From the NCBI RefSeq assembly GCF_003688405.1, contig NZ_REFC01000012.1, positions 496,001 through 560,000 of the forward strand: 64,000 nucleotides of DNA. The letters are read 5' to 3'. The stretch is from Ulvibacter antarcticus (GTDB lineage Bacteria > Bacteroidota > Bacteroidia > Flavobacteriales > Flavobacteriaceae). The notes beneath the pieces are model-generated. The model did no database searches. It was not told where the DNA came from and saw only the letters and a list, made by a program, of their open reading frames with translations. Of this stretch, positions 51,063-60,374 are shown in pieces. Both the position numbers and the translations under genes were made by a program. Each line of letters begins with the position of its first letter. The stretch's first letter is position 1.

Positions 51063-51633
51063 ATGGCTTCGGAAACACTTTCAGAAAAACTCAACATTAC
51101 AAAAGCCTACAGACAAACCCGTCTCGATGTTGCAAACTGGGTGTTGGATAGACCAGAAACTTTTTCAGAATTACTCAAACACTGCTTTAATGTGAAAGAT
51201 GAAATTTCGTATAAAGCTGCGTGGATATTAGAATTTGTATGCCTTGAACGACTGGAACTTCTTTTTCCTCATCTCGATTATTATTTTAAAAGCCTTACGA
51301 CCTTTGGCAAAGGTTTCTGAAATGATAGCAATCACTTATTTCAAAAAAAAAGACCCAAAACTTAGAATACTACTAAGCAAACAACACAAGGAAATAATGA
51401 CGGAATGTTGTTTCGATTGGTTAATCACCGACCAAAAAGTGGCTTGTGAAGTTTATGCCATGCATTCTTTATATTTTCTAGGGACAGAGAGTGACTGGAT
51501 CCTTCCCGAACTTCAAACCATAATTGTAGCCAACATCCATCAACGAAGTCCGGCGTACAAGGCACGTGGAAAGTATGTGCTTGAAAAGATTGAGAAATTT
51601 AATACTTCTCAAAATAGTTTAAAGGCAGATTAA
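51063..51633 (+). pseudogene. Frameshifted gene, HEAT-like protein usually found before purB
   Basis: Two open frames together match one Flavobacterial protein, often mislabelled as adenylosuccinate lyase, that normally sits just upstream of purB. The first frame (51063-51320) runs from MASETLSEKLNITKAYRQTR to HLDYYFKSLTTFGKGF and then stops; the second (about 51277-51633) continues LRPLAKVSEMIAITYFKKKD to the normal end. In relatives about nine extra residues lie between the HLD and RPLAKV blocks, so a deletion of about 26 or 29 bp rather than a single-base indel is the likely cause. A sequencing error is less likely but possible. Confidence 0.75.
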
Positions 51634-51679
51634 GATTTTTAAAATTATCTTAAGATATTATTGAATTTTTACTTTTCAG

Positions 51680-51874
51680 CCTACGAAAATTTTTCATAAA
51701 GTTTGAATTGAGTGTGCCGTTAAATTTTAGGCTGTCTGAGCGAATAGATTTACAATGTTTGTTTACATTATGAAAGCGAGTTTCTAAAATTTAGGCACCG
51801 AAAGATGAACTTAGAAAAAGTTTCGTAAGCCTAGATTTTTTTGGTTCATTTTTTCATCAATGGAAAAAATGAAC
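51680..51874. repeat. Multi-hairpin intergenic element upstream of purB
   Basis: Nested inverted repeats: outer TACGAAAATTTTTC (51682) / GAAAAAGTTTCGTA (51814); middle GTGCCGTTAAATTTTAG (51714) / CTAAAATTTAGGCAC (51784); inner AATGT / ACATT (51754-51769); then a separate hairpin GTTCATTTTTT / AAAAAATGAAC (51844-51874). No ORF. The rest of the 51634-51989 gap is AT-rich, with the purB promoter at its end. Confidence 0.8.
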
Positions 51875-51962
51875 GAATTAAATAATTAAGCCAGGATTAG
51901 CTTCTTAAAAAGGAATCTCTTAAAAACTGTCAAGTTATATCGGCTAACTCTTAAGTCTTCCG

Positions 51963-51970
51963 TATCTTTG
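51963..51970 (+). promoter_or_regulatory. -7 promoter element of purB
   Basis: TATCTTTG matches TAnnTTTG exactly, 19 bp before the ATG. Confidence 0.55.
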
Positions 51971-51989
51971 CAGCTTTCAAAATTTACAC

Positions 51990-53333
51990 ATGAACACAAA
52001 CGCACTCCAAGCAATTTCCCCTATCGACGGTAGATATGCTTCTAAAACAGCTTCTCTTATTCCATTTTTTTCTGAAGAAGCCCTTATTCGATACAGAGTA
52101 CAGGTTGAAGTAGAATATTTTATAGCATTGGTAGAACTTCCATTGCCACAATTAAAGGATTTTGACAAGAGTTTGTTTTCAGAATTAAGGGATCTATATC
52201 TCAATTTTTCAATCGCTGATGCGCAACAAATAAAGGATACAGAGGCGATTACCAATCACGATGTAAAGGCGGTAGAGTATTTTATTAAAGAAAAATTCGA
52301 CGGATTAAATTTGGTACAATACAAGGAGTTTATTCACTTCGGACTTACATCGCAAGACATTAACAATACCGCTATTCCGCTTTCTTTGAAGGAAGCCATG
52401 AATGATGTATATGTGCCAATGTTGTTTAAGTTGTTGGACAAACTAAAAGAACTGGTTACAGAATGGGCAGATATTCCTATGCTCGCACGAACGCACGGAC
52501 AGCCTGCTTCACCAACACGTTTGGGTAAGGAAATAGAGGTGTTTGTTGTTCGAATAAATGAACAGTTCGAATTATTAAACGATATAAAAAGTGCCGCTAA
52601 GTTTGGTGGAGCTACAGGTAATTTTAATGCTCATAAAGTAGCCTATCCAAATATTGATTGGAGAGGATTTGCAGCAAAATTTGTACAAGGAAAACTAGGA
52701 TTACACCACTCCTTCCCTACTACGCAAATTGAGCATTACGACCATATGGCAGCGCTTTTCGATACTTTGAAGCGTATAAACACTATTATTCTTGACTTAG
52801 ACAGAGATATTTGGACGTATGTGTCGATGGATTATTTTAAACAAAAGATCAAGGCGGGTGAAGTTGGATCGAGTGCCATGCCACATAAAGTGAATCCAAT
52901 CGATTTTGAAAACAGTGAAGGAAATTTAGGAATTGCCAATGCTATTTTTGAACATCTATCATCAAAATTACCTGTAAGTAGATTACAACGTGATCTTACA
53001 GACAGCACCGTTTTACGTAATATTGGTGTCCCAATTGGGCATACTATAATTGCATTTCAGTCTACGCTGAAAGGATTAAACAAATTACTGCTAAACGAAT
53101 CTAAATTCGCCGAAGACTTAGAAAATAATTGGGCTGTGGTTGCTGAAGCTATTCAAACCATATTGAGACGTGAGGCATACCCTAACGCCTATGAAGCGCT
53201 AAAAGGACTCACCAGAACGAATGAAAAGATTAACCAGAAATCTATTGGTGACTTTATTGAAACATTAGAAGTTTCCGAAGCTGTTAAAAAAGAAATGAGA
53301 GCTATTACACCGTCTAATTACACGGGAATCTAA
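51990..53333 (+). CDS. purB: Adenylosuccinate lyase
   Basis: 447 residues, fumarase/aspartase superfamily; cleaves SAICAR and adenylosuccinate in purine synthesis. The superfamily signature GSSAMPHKVNPIDFENSEGN (about 285-305) is present, as are the conserved histidine segments (TNHDVKAVEYF, ARTHGQPASPTRLGKE). It is of the E. coli-like length class. Downstream terminator. Confidence 0.96.
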   Translation: MNTNALQAISPIDGRYASKTASLIPFFSEEALIRYRVQVEVEYFIALVELPLPQLKDFDKSLFSELRDLYLNFSIADAQQIKDTEAITNHDVKAVEYFIKEKFDGLNLVQYKEFIHFGLTSQDINNTAIPLSLKEAMNDVYVPMLFKLLDKLKELVTEWADIPMLARTHGQPASPTRLGKEIEVFVVRINEQFELLNDIKSAAKFGGATGNFNAHKVAYPNIDWRGFAAKFVQGKLGLHHSFPTTQIEHYDHMAALFDTLKRINTIILDLDRDIWTYVSMDYFKQKIKAGEVGSSAMPHKVNPIDFENSEGNLGIANAIFEHLSSKLPVSRLQRDLTDSTVLRNIGVPIGHTIIAFQSTLKGLNKLLLNESKFAEDLENNWAVVAEAIQTILRREAYPNAYEALKGLTRTNEKINQKSIGDFIETLEVSEAVKKEMRAITPSNYTGI

Positions 53334-53475
53334 TTACAATTCGAAACTCCACCTATTGGATTTTGGAAGTTTTCATGGATTTGTGAATGATTATGGAAGC
53401 ATTCTTTTTCCTATACGAAAAATCACTTCCGAAGTAAAACAAAAAAACTCAATCTAAAAACATTCTATTAAACTG

Positions 53476-53508
53476 AAAAAGGCCTCCAATTTAAGGAAGC
53501 CTTTTTTT
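53476..53508 (+). terminator. Terminator of purB
   Basis: AAAAAGGCCTCC / GGAAGCCTTTTT stem (one mismatch), 7-nt loop, followed by T run. Confidence 0.8.
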
Positions 53509-53662
53509 GTGAACAACCTATCCATTTTAGGTTATGGGTCTCGGGTTGGTGAATGAATCTAATTAATCGGGGGAGTTATTTAAACCATTCGCATATCACA
53601 TTTCAAAGTACGTACCATTTCTGATATTGGATGTTCTAAAAAATTGGTTTTCGACCAAAAAC

Positions 53663-53687
53663 AAAAAAAGCCCCCTTAACGGAAGCT
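53663..53687 (-). terminator. Terminator of the sigma/DUF4252 operon
   Basis: Minus strand AGCTTCC-GTTAA-GGGGGCT followed by TTTTTTT, 21 bp after the last gene. Confidence 0.75.
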
Positions 53688-53708
53688 CTTTATAATGTTA
53701 ACTATTTT

Positions 53709-54251
53709 TTACATTTTAAAAATATCACCTAAACCGGATAATTTAGAAATATCGATATCTCCATTTTCAACAGAACCTATCAATTTCATTATTTGATCTG
53801 GTCTCATATTATTACCCGACAAACGAAATACAGCAAAGCCTTGTTCATTATCACTTGCAAAGACAACAACCTCATCAATCGCATCCTCTTCGCCAAGATA
53901 TTTTAAGGTTGCCCCTTTGTTTTTAGACCCGTATTTCATTAGCGTTTTATACTTCTCCTGACTAACAATTGCCGCCAGTTTCCCTTTCTCGGCTTCATAA
54001 TCGGCCATATTTCCATCCTTGATTTTATAAGCAACTACGTTGATCTTTTTCACTGTATTAAGAATTTCCTTTTGTTCTTCGGAAAGGGTATTCTCATCTG
54101 ATTGTAACAAGCTGGTTGCCACATCGACTTTCAAAAATTTATCATCATCCTGTTTATCTACCAGATATCTCTGAAGCGACTCGTTATTGCTACAGCTAAA
54201 TAATGATATAACTGTCATTGCAAGAGGTAATATATACTTTAAGACTGCCAT
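53709..54251 (-). CDS. DUF4252 lipoprotein
   Basis: 180 residues with a lipoprotein signal ending at Cys20 (LFSC). The DUF4252 domain occupies the mature part (NTVKKINVVAYKI, YLGEEDAIDEVVVFASDNEQGFAVFRLSG in parts). Paralogous to the next gene, which lies two bases upstream of it in the operon. Bacteroidetes-specific family of unknown function. Operon order sigma, anti-sigma, DUF4252, DUF4252 suggests envelope-stress control. Confidence 0.87.
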   Translation of the reverse strand: MAVLKYILPLAMTVISLFSCSNNESLQRYLVDKQDDDKFLKVDVATSLLQSDENTLSEEQKEILNTVKKINVVAYKIKDGNMADYEAEKGKLAAIVSQEKYKTLMKYGSKNKGATLKYLGEEDAIDEVVVFASDNEQGFAVFRLSGNNMRPDQIMKLIGSVENGDIDISKLSGLGDIFKM

Positions 54252-54253
54252 GA

Positions 54254-54796
54254 TTATTGTTTTTTCTTGTTCTTATCTATGTTTTTCAACTCTTCACTTC
54301 CCGGAACTTTAAGCTCTTCGGTTAATTTAGAAATCTGCTTAAGGTCAATGTTTCCAGTAATACTCATGATTACCGTCATGTCTTTTCCATCAACATTACC
54401 AATCATAAACATTAGTAGCTCGCTTACAAAATTATCATTTTTCCCTTCTTTGGAATAAAATTTAATGTTCTTACCATCATCTTTTACTCTCATAAGTTCT
54501 CCTAGGCCATTTGATTTTGATACATAGCTATTTACTGAAGTTTCCATTTTCTTAGCCACTGCAGGATTATCTGTAGTGAAAATCTTAATGTTTTCAAGGT
54601 TATCCACCATTTCCAAATATGCTTTGGCTTCCGGATCTGTTGAATCCAGATCCATTTTGCTCAATAATTTGAACATGTTCTTTGTAACCACCACAGAGGT
54701 AACGTCTTTTTCATCTTCAAATGAATCGAAGGCATTCTGCGCATGAATAAACATGGGGGTTACTACTAGTGCTATTAAAAGTGCTATTTTTTTCAT
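54254..54796 (-). CDS. DUF4252 exported protein
   Basis: 180 residues with a plain signal peptide (MKKIALLIALVVTPMFIHAQ, no lipobox) and a DUF4252 domain (DNLENIKIFTTDNPAVAKKM, LLMFMIGNVDGKDMTVIMSITGNID in parts). Basic tail (NIDKNKKKQ). Paralogue of the neighbouring lipoprotein, so a tandem duplication in which one copy became lipid-anchored. Operon with the ECF sigma factor. Confidence 0.87.
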   Translation of the reverse strand: MKKIALLIALVVTPMFIHAQNAFDSFEDEKDVTSVVVTKNMFKLLSKMDLDSTDPEAKAYLEMVDNLENIKIFTTDNPAVAKKMETSVNSYVSKSNGLGELMRVKDDGKNIKFYSKEGKNDNFVSELLMFMIGNVDGKDMTVIMSITGNIDLKQISKLTEELKVPGSEELKNIDKNKKKQ

Positions 54797-54815
54797 CTCT
54801 ATTTATTAATTAAGT

Positions 54816-55250
54816 TTATTTTAAAATTCTATTCTTTGTGTTATTAAATTCATTTACTATTGCCAGATGCCCAGTACCTTTATTAAAGTTTTCTGAAAGA
54901 ATTAACATCGCTTTTTTACTTTCGTTGAAAGCTGTTAATGCCTCTTGCTCCTGAGCTGTTATTGAAGGTCGAGAAAACATAAACCCTGCCACTAGTACTA
55001 CTATTGCTGCGGAAGCCGCGATTCCATACCACCAACTACGATTTATTCCTAAAGACTCTGGAAGCACCGGTTCTTTCGTCGCTACCTCTTGTTTTGCTGC
55101 CTTAAGACCTGCAAATAAAGGAGCATACATCTGAAATTGAGGTTCAACCTCTTTTTCTGTAAAGTAGGTGCGAAGAATTACTTCTTCATTAAGGGTGGTA
55201 TTTCCTTCAAAATACGCTTCCAACAGTTTTTCTATATTAACCGATTCCAT
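54816..55250 (-). CDS. Putative anti-sigma factor membrane protein
   Basis: 144 residues: cytoplasmic N-terminus (MESVNIEKLLEAYFEGNTTLNEEVILRTYF, quoted in parts: EAYFEGNTTLNEE), one membrane helix (about 72-90, WYGIAASAAIVVLVAGFMF), and a short outer part. Overlaps the sigma gene by 14 bp, which is typical of sigma/anti-sigma pairs. Sequence similarity to known anti-sigma domains is not obvious by eye, so the role is from context. Confidence 0.75.
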   Translation of the reverse strand: MESVNIEKLLEAYFEGNTTLNEEVILRTYFTEKEVEPQFQMYAPLFAGLKAAKQEVATKEPVLPESLGINRSWWYGIAASAAIVVLVAGFMFSRPSITAQEQEALTAFNESKKAMLILSENFNKGTGHLAIVNEFNNTKNRILK

Positions 55251-55743
55251 ACTTATGTTGTTGTATTAATTTTTCTCTTATTGTTTTTCTTGCTCTCGAT
55301 AAAGCAACTCTAATAGCTGTTTCATTACTATCGAGCATTTTTGCAATCTCTGCAAATTCAAATTCTTCAACATCTCTTAACTGAAGTACTATCTTTTGCT
55401 GTTCTGGCAGGCTTTCCATTAACTTAAAAACTATTGCCACTCCATCGTTAGCTTCAATTTGCTTTTCAAGATTATCAGAATTCTGATAATTACTATGTAC
55501 AATTTTCAAATTTGATGCCTGCTTCGATTTTAACCGATCCAGACAGTAATTCTTCGTCATTGTTATTGCAAAGGCTTCGGCACTTTTATAGTTTGATATT
55601 TTCAGCCTTCCTTTCCATAATTTCAAATACACCTCCTGAACTGCATCTTCTGCTTCTTCCGAAGAGATCAAAATCCGTTTTGCCAACCGATAAAGCCTGT
55701 CCTTAAAAGGAAGTACGATCGATAAAAACTCTTTTTGTTGCAT
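55237..55743 (-). CDS. ECF-type RNA polymerase sigma factor
   Basis: 168 residues with sigma region 2 (FKDRLYRLAKRILISSEEAEDAVQEVYLKLW, in parts DAVQEVYLKLW) and region 4 (LPEQQKIVLQLRDVEEFEFAEIAKMLDSNETAIRVALSRARK, in parts EIAKMLDSNETAIRVALSRARK). It lacks regions 1 and 3, as ECF sigmas do. It heads the operon anti-sigma, DUF4252, DUF4252. A GTAAC-N16-CGTC site upstream suggests that it regulates itself. Confidence 0.93.
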   Translation of the reverse strand: MQQKEFLSIVLPFKDRLYRLAKRILISSEEAEDAVQEVYLKLWKGRLKISNYKSAEAFAITMTKNYCLDRLKSKQASNLKIVHSNYQNSDNLEKQIEANDGVAIVFKLMESLPEQQKIVLQLRDVEEFEFAEIAKMLDSNETAIRVALSRARKTIREKLIQQHKYGIG

Positions 55744-55776
55744 TTCTCTTTGGTTAGTTGATGCTGTTATTAAGTT

Positions 55777-55802
55777 GACGAATGACTAGCAACTTTGTTA
55801 CA
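55777..55802 (-). promoter_or_regulatory. Candidate ECF promoter (TGTAAC-N16-CGTC)
   Basis: Minus strand reads TGTAAC (55802-55797), 16 bp, then CGTC (55780-55777), the classic ECF -35/-10 arrangement, 34 bp before the sigma ATG. Confidence 0.55.
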
Positions 55803-55915
55803 ATTAATTTTCACAACTTGATATCTATGAATTATTCTTGACAACATATTTCATAAGTTACAATATTGTACTTAATTTAGGAGTTTGTAAAAAAACTGAT
55901 CTAAAAAAGATTTAA

Positions 55916-57316
55916 ATGAAAAAGAGATTAATCTTATCCCTGCTTGCCGTATCCCTAGTTTTCACCTCCTGTTTCAAAGATAAGGACGATGATATACAAA
56001 TTGCTTCGGTTGCCGAAATACAGAATTTTATCTACCGCGGACTTAACTATTTCTATCTTTATAAGGCCGATACTGCCGAACTTGCCAACGACGCTTTTAC
56101 TTCCGAAGAGGAAAAAAATACTTTTATTACAAGCTTCGACACTCCTGAAGCCTTATTTGATTATTTAAAGTCGCCTCAAGACCGTTTTAGTATACTAGTT
56201 GATAATTATATTGAACTGGAAAATGCACTCAGCGGGATTACCCTGAATAATGGTATGGAATTCGGACTCGTCTTCTACCCTAATAACAGTGGGAATGTCT
56301 TTGGATATATTCGTTATGTCATTCCAAATACAGCCGCCTCTTCTGCCGGATTACAGCGAGGAGTGATTTTTAATACTGTAGATGGGCAACAAATAACAGA
56401 GAACAACTTTAGCGAACTATTAACGCCAGATGAATACACTATCGGTTTGGCGACCTTTGATGGCACAGAGGTCACACCAACCTCAGATGAAGTGACTCTT
56501 ACAAAAACACAGGTTTCTGAAAATCCTATTCATGTAGCACAAACCTTAAATGTAAGCGGTCACACCATTGGATATCTAATGTACAATGCTTTTACTTCGG
56601 AATTTGATTCGCAATTAAACGGAACCTTTGCACAATTTCAGGCAGATGGCGTAACAGATTTAGTGCTCGATCTTCGATATAATGGCGGAGGATCAGTGAG
56701 AACGGCAACCTATTTAACAAGCATGATCACAGGTCAGTTTACAGGTGATTTATTGTACACCGAAGAATGGAATGCAGATCGCCAGAATGAAAACGCAGAA
56801 AACGGGGTGTTCCCGGCTACATTTGAAGGTGGTAGTGAAATAATCAACAACCTTGGTTTAAGCCGTGTGTATATATTAACTACTGGAAGAACAGCTTCTG
56901 CTAGCGAATTGGTGATCAACACCTTAAATCCATATATAAATGTGATTCAGATTGGTGGGGCAACCACAGGAAAATTCCAAGCTTCATTCTTGTTATACGA
57001 TGCTCCTGCTCCCGGTTTTAGTCGTAGTGAAGCGAATCAAGGTCATACCTATGCAATGCTTCCTTTGGTGTTTAAAACAGCCAATTCGGTAGGGTTTACA
57101 GATTATGTTGATGGACTGACTCCCAATATTGAATTGGGTGAAGATTATAGCAATCTTGGAATTCTAGGCGATGCAAACGAACCTCTATTAGCCGTTGCAA
57201 TTGCGGACATCGTAGGGCAACCAAGACCTTTTCAGAAGAATCTTGATAAACTTGAAGAAATTTCTGAAAGCAAAGCGAATTCTCCGATTTATCAACTAAT
57301 GATCGCGGAGCAGTAA
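55916..57316 (+). CDS. S41-family C-terminal processing peptidase, lipoprotein
   Basis: 466 residues: lipoprotein signal ending at Cys19 (VFTSC), an acidic linker, a PDZ-like domain (about 90-190; FGYIRYVIPNTAASSAGLQRGV) and an S41 peptidase domain (about 215-420; LVLDLRYNGGGSVRTA, catalytic Ser in TTGRTASASELVINTL). Likely cleaves C-termini of exported proteins or peptides outside the inner membrane. Stands alone between a divergent sigma operon and the B12 locus. Confidence 0.9.
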   Translation: MKKRLILSLLAVSLVFTSCFKDKDDDIQIASVAEIQNFIYRGLNYFYLYKADTAELANDAFTSEEEKNTFITSFDTPEALFDYLKSPQDRFSILVDNYIELENALSGITLNNGMEFGLVFYPNNSGNVFGYIRYVIPNTAASSAGLQRGVIFNTVDGQQITENNFSELLTPDEYTIGLATFDGTEVTPTSDEVTLTKTQVSENPIHVAQTLNVSGHTIGYLMYNAFTSEFDSQLNGTFAQFQADGVTDLVLDLRYNGGGSVRTATYLTSMITGQFTGDLLYTEEWNADRQNENAENGVFPATFEGGSEIINNLGLSRVYILTTGRTASASELVINTLNPYINVIQIGGATTGKFQASFLLYDAPAPGFSRSEANQGHTYAMLPLVFKTANSVGFTDYVDGLTPNIELGEDYSNLGILGDANEPLLAVAIADIVGQPRPFQKNLDKLEEISESKANSPIYQLMIAEQ

Positions 57317-57382
57317 AATGAATATGCTATTTTGTAGCTTTAGTTTACTAAAATTGAATAAATTGAAAATAAGGATTAAAAC

Positions 57383-57416
57383 AAAAAGCGCTACCCATGT
57401 TTGGGTGGCGCTTTTT
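57383..57416. terminator. Convergent terminator between the S41 and YncE-like genes
   Basis: AAAAAGCGC-T-ACCC / GGGT-G-GCGCTTTTT stem with T runs on both sides. Confidence 0.85.
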
Positions 57417-57440
57417 AATTACATCTAGGCAGATCTAGAC

Positions 57441-58505
57441 TTATTCATTAAAATAGATTCCTCCAGGGATAATTCCTACGGTAAATGAATCAACTTCGGT
57501 GTTAGTCAGCAAATCGAAAAGCGTTAAGGTTCCGTTGCTAGCAAAATCGCCGGCATCCGTCGCATAAAGCATCCCATTTTTTGCGATCATTGCGTAGAAA
57601 AATCCTGTTATGATGCTGTTTGATGGTAATGTGGAATCGCTCATATCCATTTTGAAAACCCCACCATTTAATGCATAATACAAGCTTGTACCATCCACGC
57701 TAAGCAATCCTGGATGCTCGATATCCTGAAAGTCAAGACTTGTTAATAGTGTATTATCAGAAGTATTAATTCTATATAAACTACCGCCAGTTTCTGCTCC
57801 TGTAAAAGAAGGGCTTCCACCACATAATACCCAAAGATCTGTTCCGTTCAATACCATAGAATTAGGCACATCTCCTATCGTAATTTGATTTAAAACAGCA
57901 TTGGTAGTTGCATCTATCACAGAAATCTGATTATTTTGCCCGTAAGCCCCCTGATGTGCTACATAAACCTTATTGTTTGTTGTAACCATTCTTTCAGGCC
58001 CTAGAACTACAGGTATATTTGAAGTGATTGTATTGGTTAAAAGATCGATTACTGCTATATAATCATCTGTTGAGACATTTGGATCTCCCCAATTAGACAC
58101 ATACCCAGTATCACCTACAGCTACAAAATGTCTTGGATTATTAAGTCCAGTATCAATTATAGCAAGTTCTTCGAAGGTATATCTATTCACAACACTGATT
58201 TTATGTGAATTGTTAACCACGATATATCCAAATTCTTCATTGAAACCCATAGAATTTACAATGTTTCCAAGATCTGACCCATTTTCTATATTAAAAACCG
58301 ACGATACCTCTGTACTAAGGTCATTCGATATAAAGGACACCGTTCCTGTGCCTGATCCAAAAGGGCCTTCATTGGTAATCAGTATTCCATGTTCATAGTC
58401 GCCAAGAGGCTGCATTTGCTGATCAGCGTTATCATCATCGTCTTTACATGACGCGATTAAAACGACCACTATTAATAAGTAACTAAGTTTTTTAAGGATG
58501 TTCAT
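57441..58505 (-). CDS. YncE/DUF5074-like surface lipoprotein of the B12 locus
   Basis: 354 residues: lipoprotein signal ending at Cys20 (VVLIASC) with acidic DDDDN spacer typical of Bacteroidetes surface export, then a beta-propeller of YncE/40-residue repeats (SVVNRYTFEELAIIDTGLNN, ISVIDATTNAVLNQITIGDV, DYIAVIDLLTNTITSNIPVV, in parts). It overlaps the transcript of the TonB receptor gene (4-bp gap) and so is controlled by the cobalamin riboswitch. Similar proteins in this position probably help capture corrinoids at the surface; not proved here. Confidence 0.85.
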   Translation of the reverse strand: MNILKKLSYLLIVVVLIASCKDDDDNADQQMQPLGDYEHGILITNEGPFGSGTGTVSFISNDLSTEVSSVFNIENGSDLGNIVNSMGFNEEFGYIVVNNSHKISVVNRYTFEELAIIDTGLNNPRHFVAVGDTGYVSNWGDPNVSTDDYIAVIDLLTNTITSNIPVVLGPERMVTTNNKVYVAHQGAYGQNNQISVIDATTNAVLNQITIGDVPNSMVLNGTDLWVLCGGSPSFTGAETGGSLYRINTSDNTLLTSLDFQDIEHPGLLSVDGTSLYYALNGGVFKMDMSDSTLPSNSIITGFFYAMIAKNGMLYATDAGDFASNGTLTLFDLLTNTEVDSFTVGIIPGGIYFNE

Positions 58506-58508
58506 TTT

Positions 58509-60338
58509 TTAAAATTTAATGTTAATTGATGTTTCAAAATTTCTATCAGGCATGGGCCTGTAGGCTACGTTTTCGTAATAAGTATTGAAAATATTGTTGG
58601 CTTTAATTGCTATTGTTATGGGAATATCAGCTTGGTTAAAAGTGTAATCAATTCCAGAATTTATTATATGAGAGGCAGCTACAACCCCAATATTATCGGT
58701 AGTTGTATATACTTCTCCTGTGTATCTAGACTGCACAAAAAGCACGAGTTTCTTATAAGCATACGATATTGTTCCTGTTGCCTTATGGAAAGGAACGTAG
58801 ATTTGTTGTGTGTTTTTTTCTGAATTTATTGCTTTAGTGTATGCATAATTGCTGCTAAAATTCAATGCATGAGACCTAAATTTTCGAGTGTAATTAATTG
58901 AAACTTCCAGCCCATAGTTTTGTGCTTCGGAAACGTTTTCGGGAGACCAAACACCGCTCGTATTAGGACGCCACTGTATTAGGTTTTCTGAAGCTATATA
59001 AAAAGCATTTAGATCTAACTGAAGCTTCCCAAACTTAATTACATTGCCAAATTCACCTTGAAACGAAGTCTCAGGTTCTAAGTTGGGGTTACCTCCATCT
59101 GTCCAAAAGAGATCATTAAATGAAGGAGTTCTATAATTTTTTGAACCGTTGATTTTAAGTGCATACCATTTATTTACTTCAAGCAATGCATCAAATGAAA
59201 ACAAAAACGGGTTTTCAAAATCATTTAGCAGTTCTTGTCTTAAATTTAAGCCATAGCTTAGTTTTTTTGTAAGTCGATGTTTCAGTAAAAATATTCCTGC
59301 CAAGTTATTCCGAGCATTATGATCCAGGTTATCACCACTTCCTTCTATTCTAGTGAAATTCGCATCAAAACTCAGTTCGATATTCTTTCCTGCCTTATAA
59401 TCGAATACATATCCTGCGATATACGAATTTGCCAATCCTTTATTAAAAGCATATCGATCTCTATTCGGAAAATACCGATACTGCTCCATTAAATGTGCTA
59501 GTTTAAAGGTCGACGCAAATCTATTGCCTTCCAGCCTCCATCGAAGCAAATTGCGTGTAGAGATATCATTATAGGCACTATTCGAAGGCGCAGTCAATGA
59601 ACCTGAGAAGCTTCTATCACCATAAAAATATTCCGAATTCCAGGTGATGAGATGTTGCTTCAGTTTAAACCCGACACTAGCATTCGCGTTAAACCTTAGA
59701 AATTCACCATTCTCGTTCTTCATTTTCCGATCTATATAATCGTAGTCATTTTCCGAAGAAATAAAACTACCCCCAACAACAACTGAGACTGCCCTCCCCA
59801 AGACAGAACTCTTAAAATATGCTGCGGGGGTAGTATAACTACCGCAGGACAAGCCAATTTCGGTGTCCCGTTGTTCTATAAACTGTAATTCATTGTTAAG
59901 ATGTACACTGCCGCCAATCGCTCCGCTACCGTATTGCACGCTCCCTCCACCACTTCGAACGGTAATACTATTGTAAGCATTAACGGGCAAAGCATTAAAA
60001 TCTGATTGACCTGTAAGTGCCGAATTAATTGCAATCCCGTTCCAAATCACAGCTGTTTGCGAGGCATTGGTGCCACGAAAAGATGGCGATGACACCATAC
60101 CGTAACCATTTTCTTTAAAATAGATCGAAGTGTTATCACGAAGTAGATCGGTAAGCGAATTATTCTTGCTGATTATAGAATCTGAAACCGCTTGCAATTT
60201 ATACCCATCAGAAAAAGTTGTTAGCCTCACATCGGTTAACACAACAGTTTCGAGTTGTTGCAAAGAGTCTAGTTGCGCATACACAGGAGTAGCACATAAC
60301 AAAACAAGGGTCGATATTGCAGTATAAATCTGATTCAT
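58509..60338 (-). CDS. TonB-dependent outer-membrane receptor, BtuB-like
   Basis: 609 residues. Signal peptide (MNQIYTAISTLVLLCATPVYA), plug domain (LQQLETVVLTDVRLTTF, TDLLRDNTSIYFKENGYG, ITVRSGGGSVQYGSGAIGG) and a 22-strand barrel ending MPDRNFETSINIKF. It lacks the carboxypeptidase-like N-terminal domain of SusC-type receptors, matching classical BtuB length (~600). The cobalamin riboswitch directly upstream supports B12 as substrate. Confidence 0.92.
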   Translation of the reverse strand: MNQIYTAISTLVLLCATPVYAQLDSLQQLETVVLTDVRLTTFSDGYKLQAVSDSIISKNNSLTDLLRDNTSIYFKENGYGMVSSPSFRGTNASQTAVIWNGIAINSALTGQSDFNALPVNAYNSITVRSGGGSVQYGSGAIGGSVHLNNELQFIEQRDTEIGLSCGSYTTPAAYFKSSVLGRAVSVVVGGSFISSENDYDYIDRKMKNENGEFLRFNANASVGFKLKQHLITWNSEYFYGDRSFSGSLTAPSNSAYNDISTRNLLRWRLEGNRFASTFKLAHLMEQYRYFPNRDRYAFNKGLANSYIAGYVFDYKAGKNIELSFDANFTRIEGSGDNLDHNARNNLAGIFLLKHRLTKKLSYGLNLRQELLNDFENPFLFSFDALLEVNKWYALKINGSKNYRTPSFNDLFWTDGGNPNLEPETSFQGEFGNVIKFGKLQLDLNAFYIASENLIQWRPNTSGVWSPENVSEAQNYGLEVSINYTRKFRSHALNFSSNYAYTKAINSEKNTQQIYVPFHKATGTISYAYKKLVLFVQSRYTGEVYTTTDNIGVVAASHIINSGIDYTFNQADIPITIAIKANNIFNTYYENVAYRPMPDRNFETSINIKF

Positions 60339-60374
60339 ATAAAACTTTTATCCCGAAAGTTTGATAATTTACAG

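Larger units (their letters stand above)
53334..53708. other. Gene-free convergent region after purB
   Basis: Contains two terminators and one extragenic copy of TTCCGAAG (53427). No ORF or RNA gene recognised. Confidence 0.7.

Noticed and set aside
51235-51633. Programmed frameshift for the gene before purB
   Set aside because: No slippery site with pause signal fits a +1 shift, and residues are missing at the junction, so a deletion is more likely.
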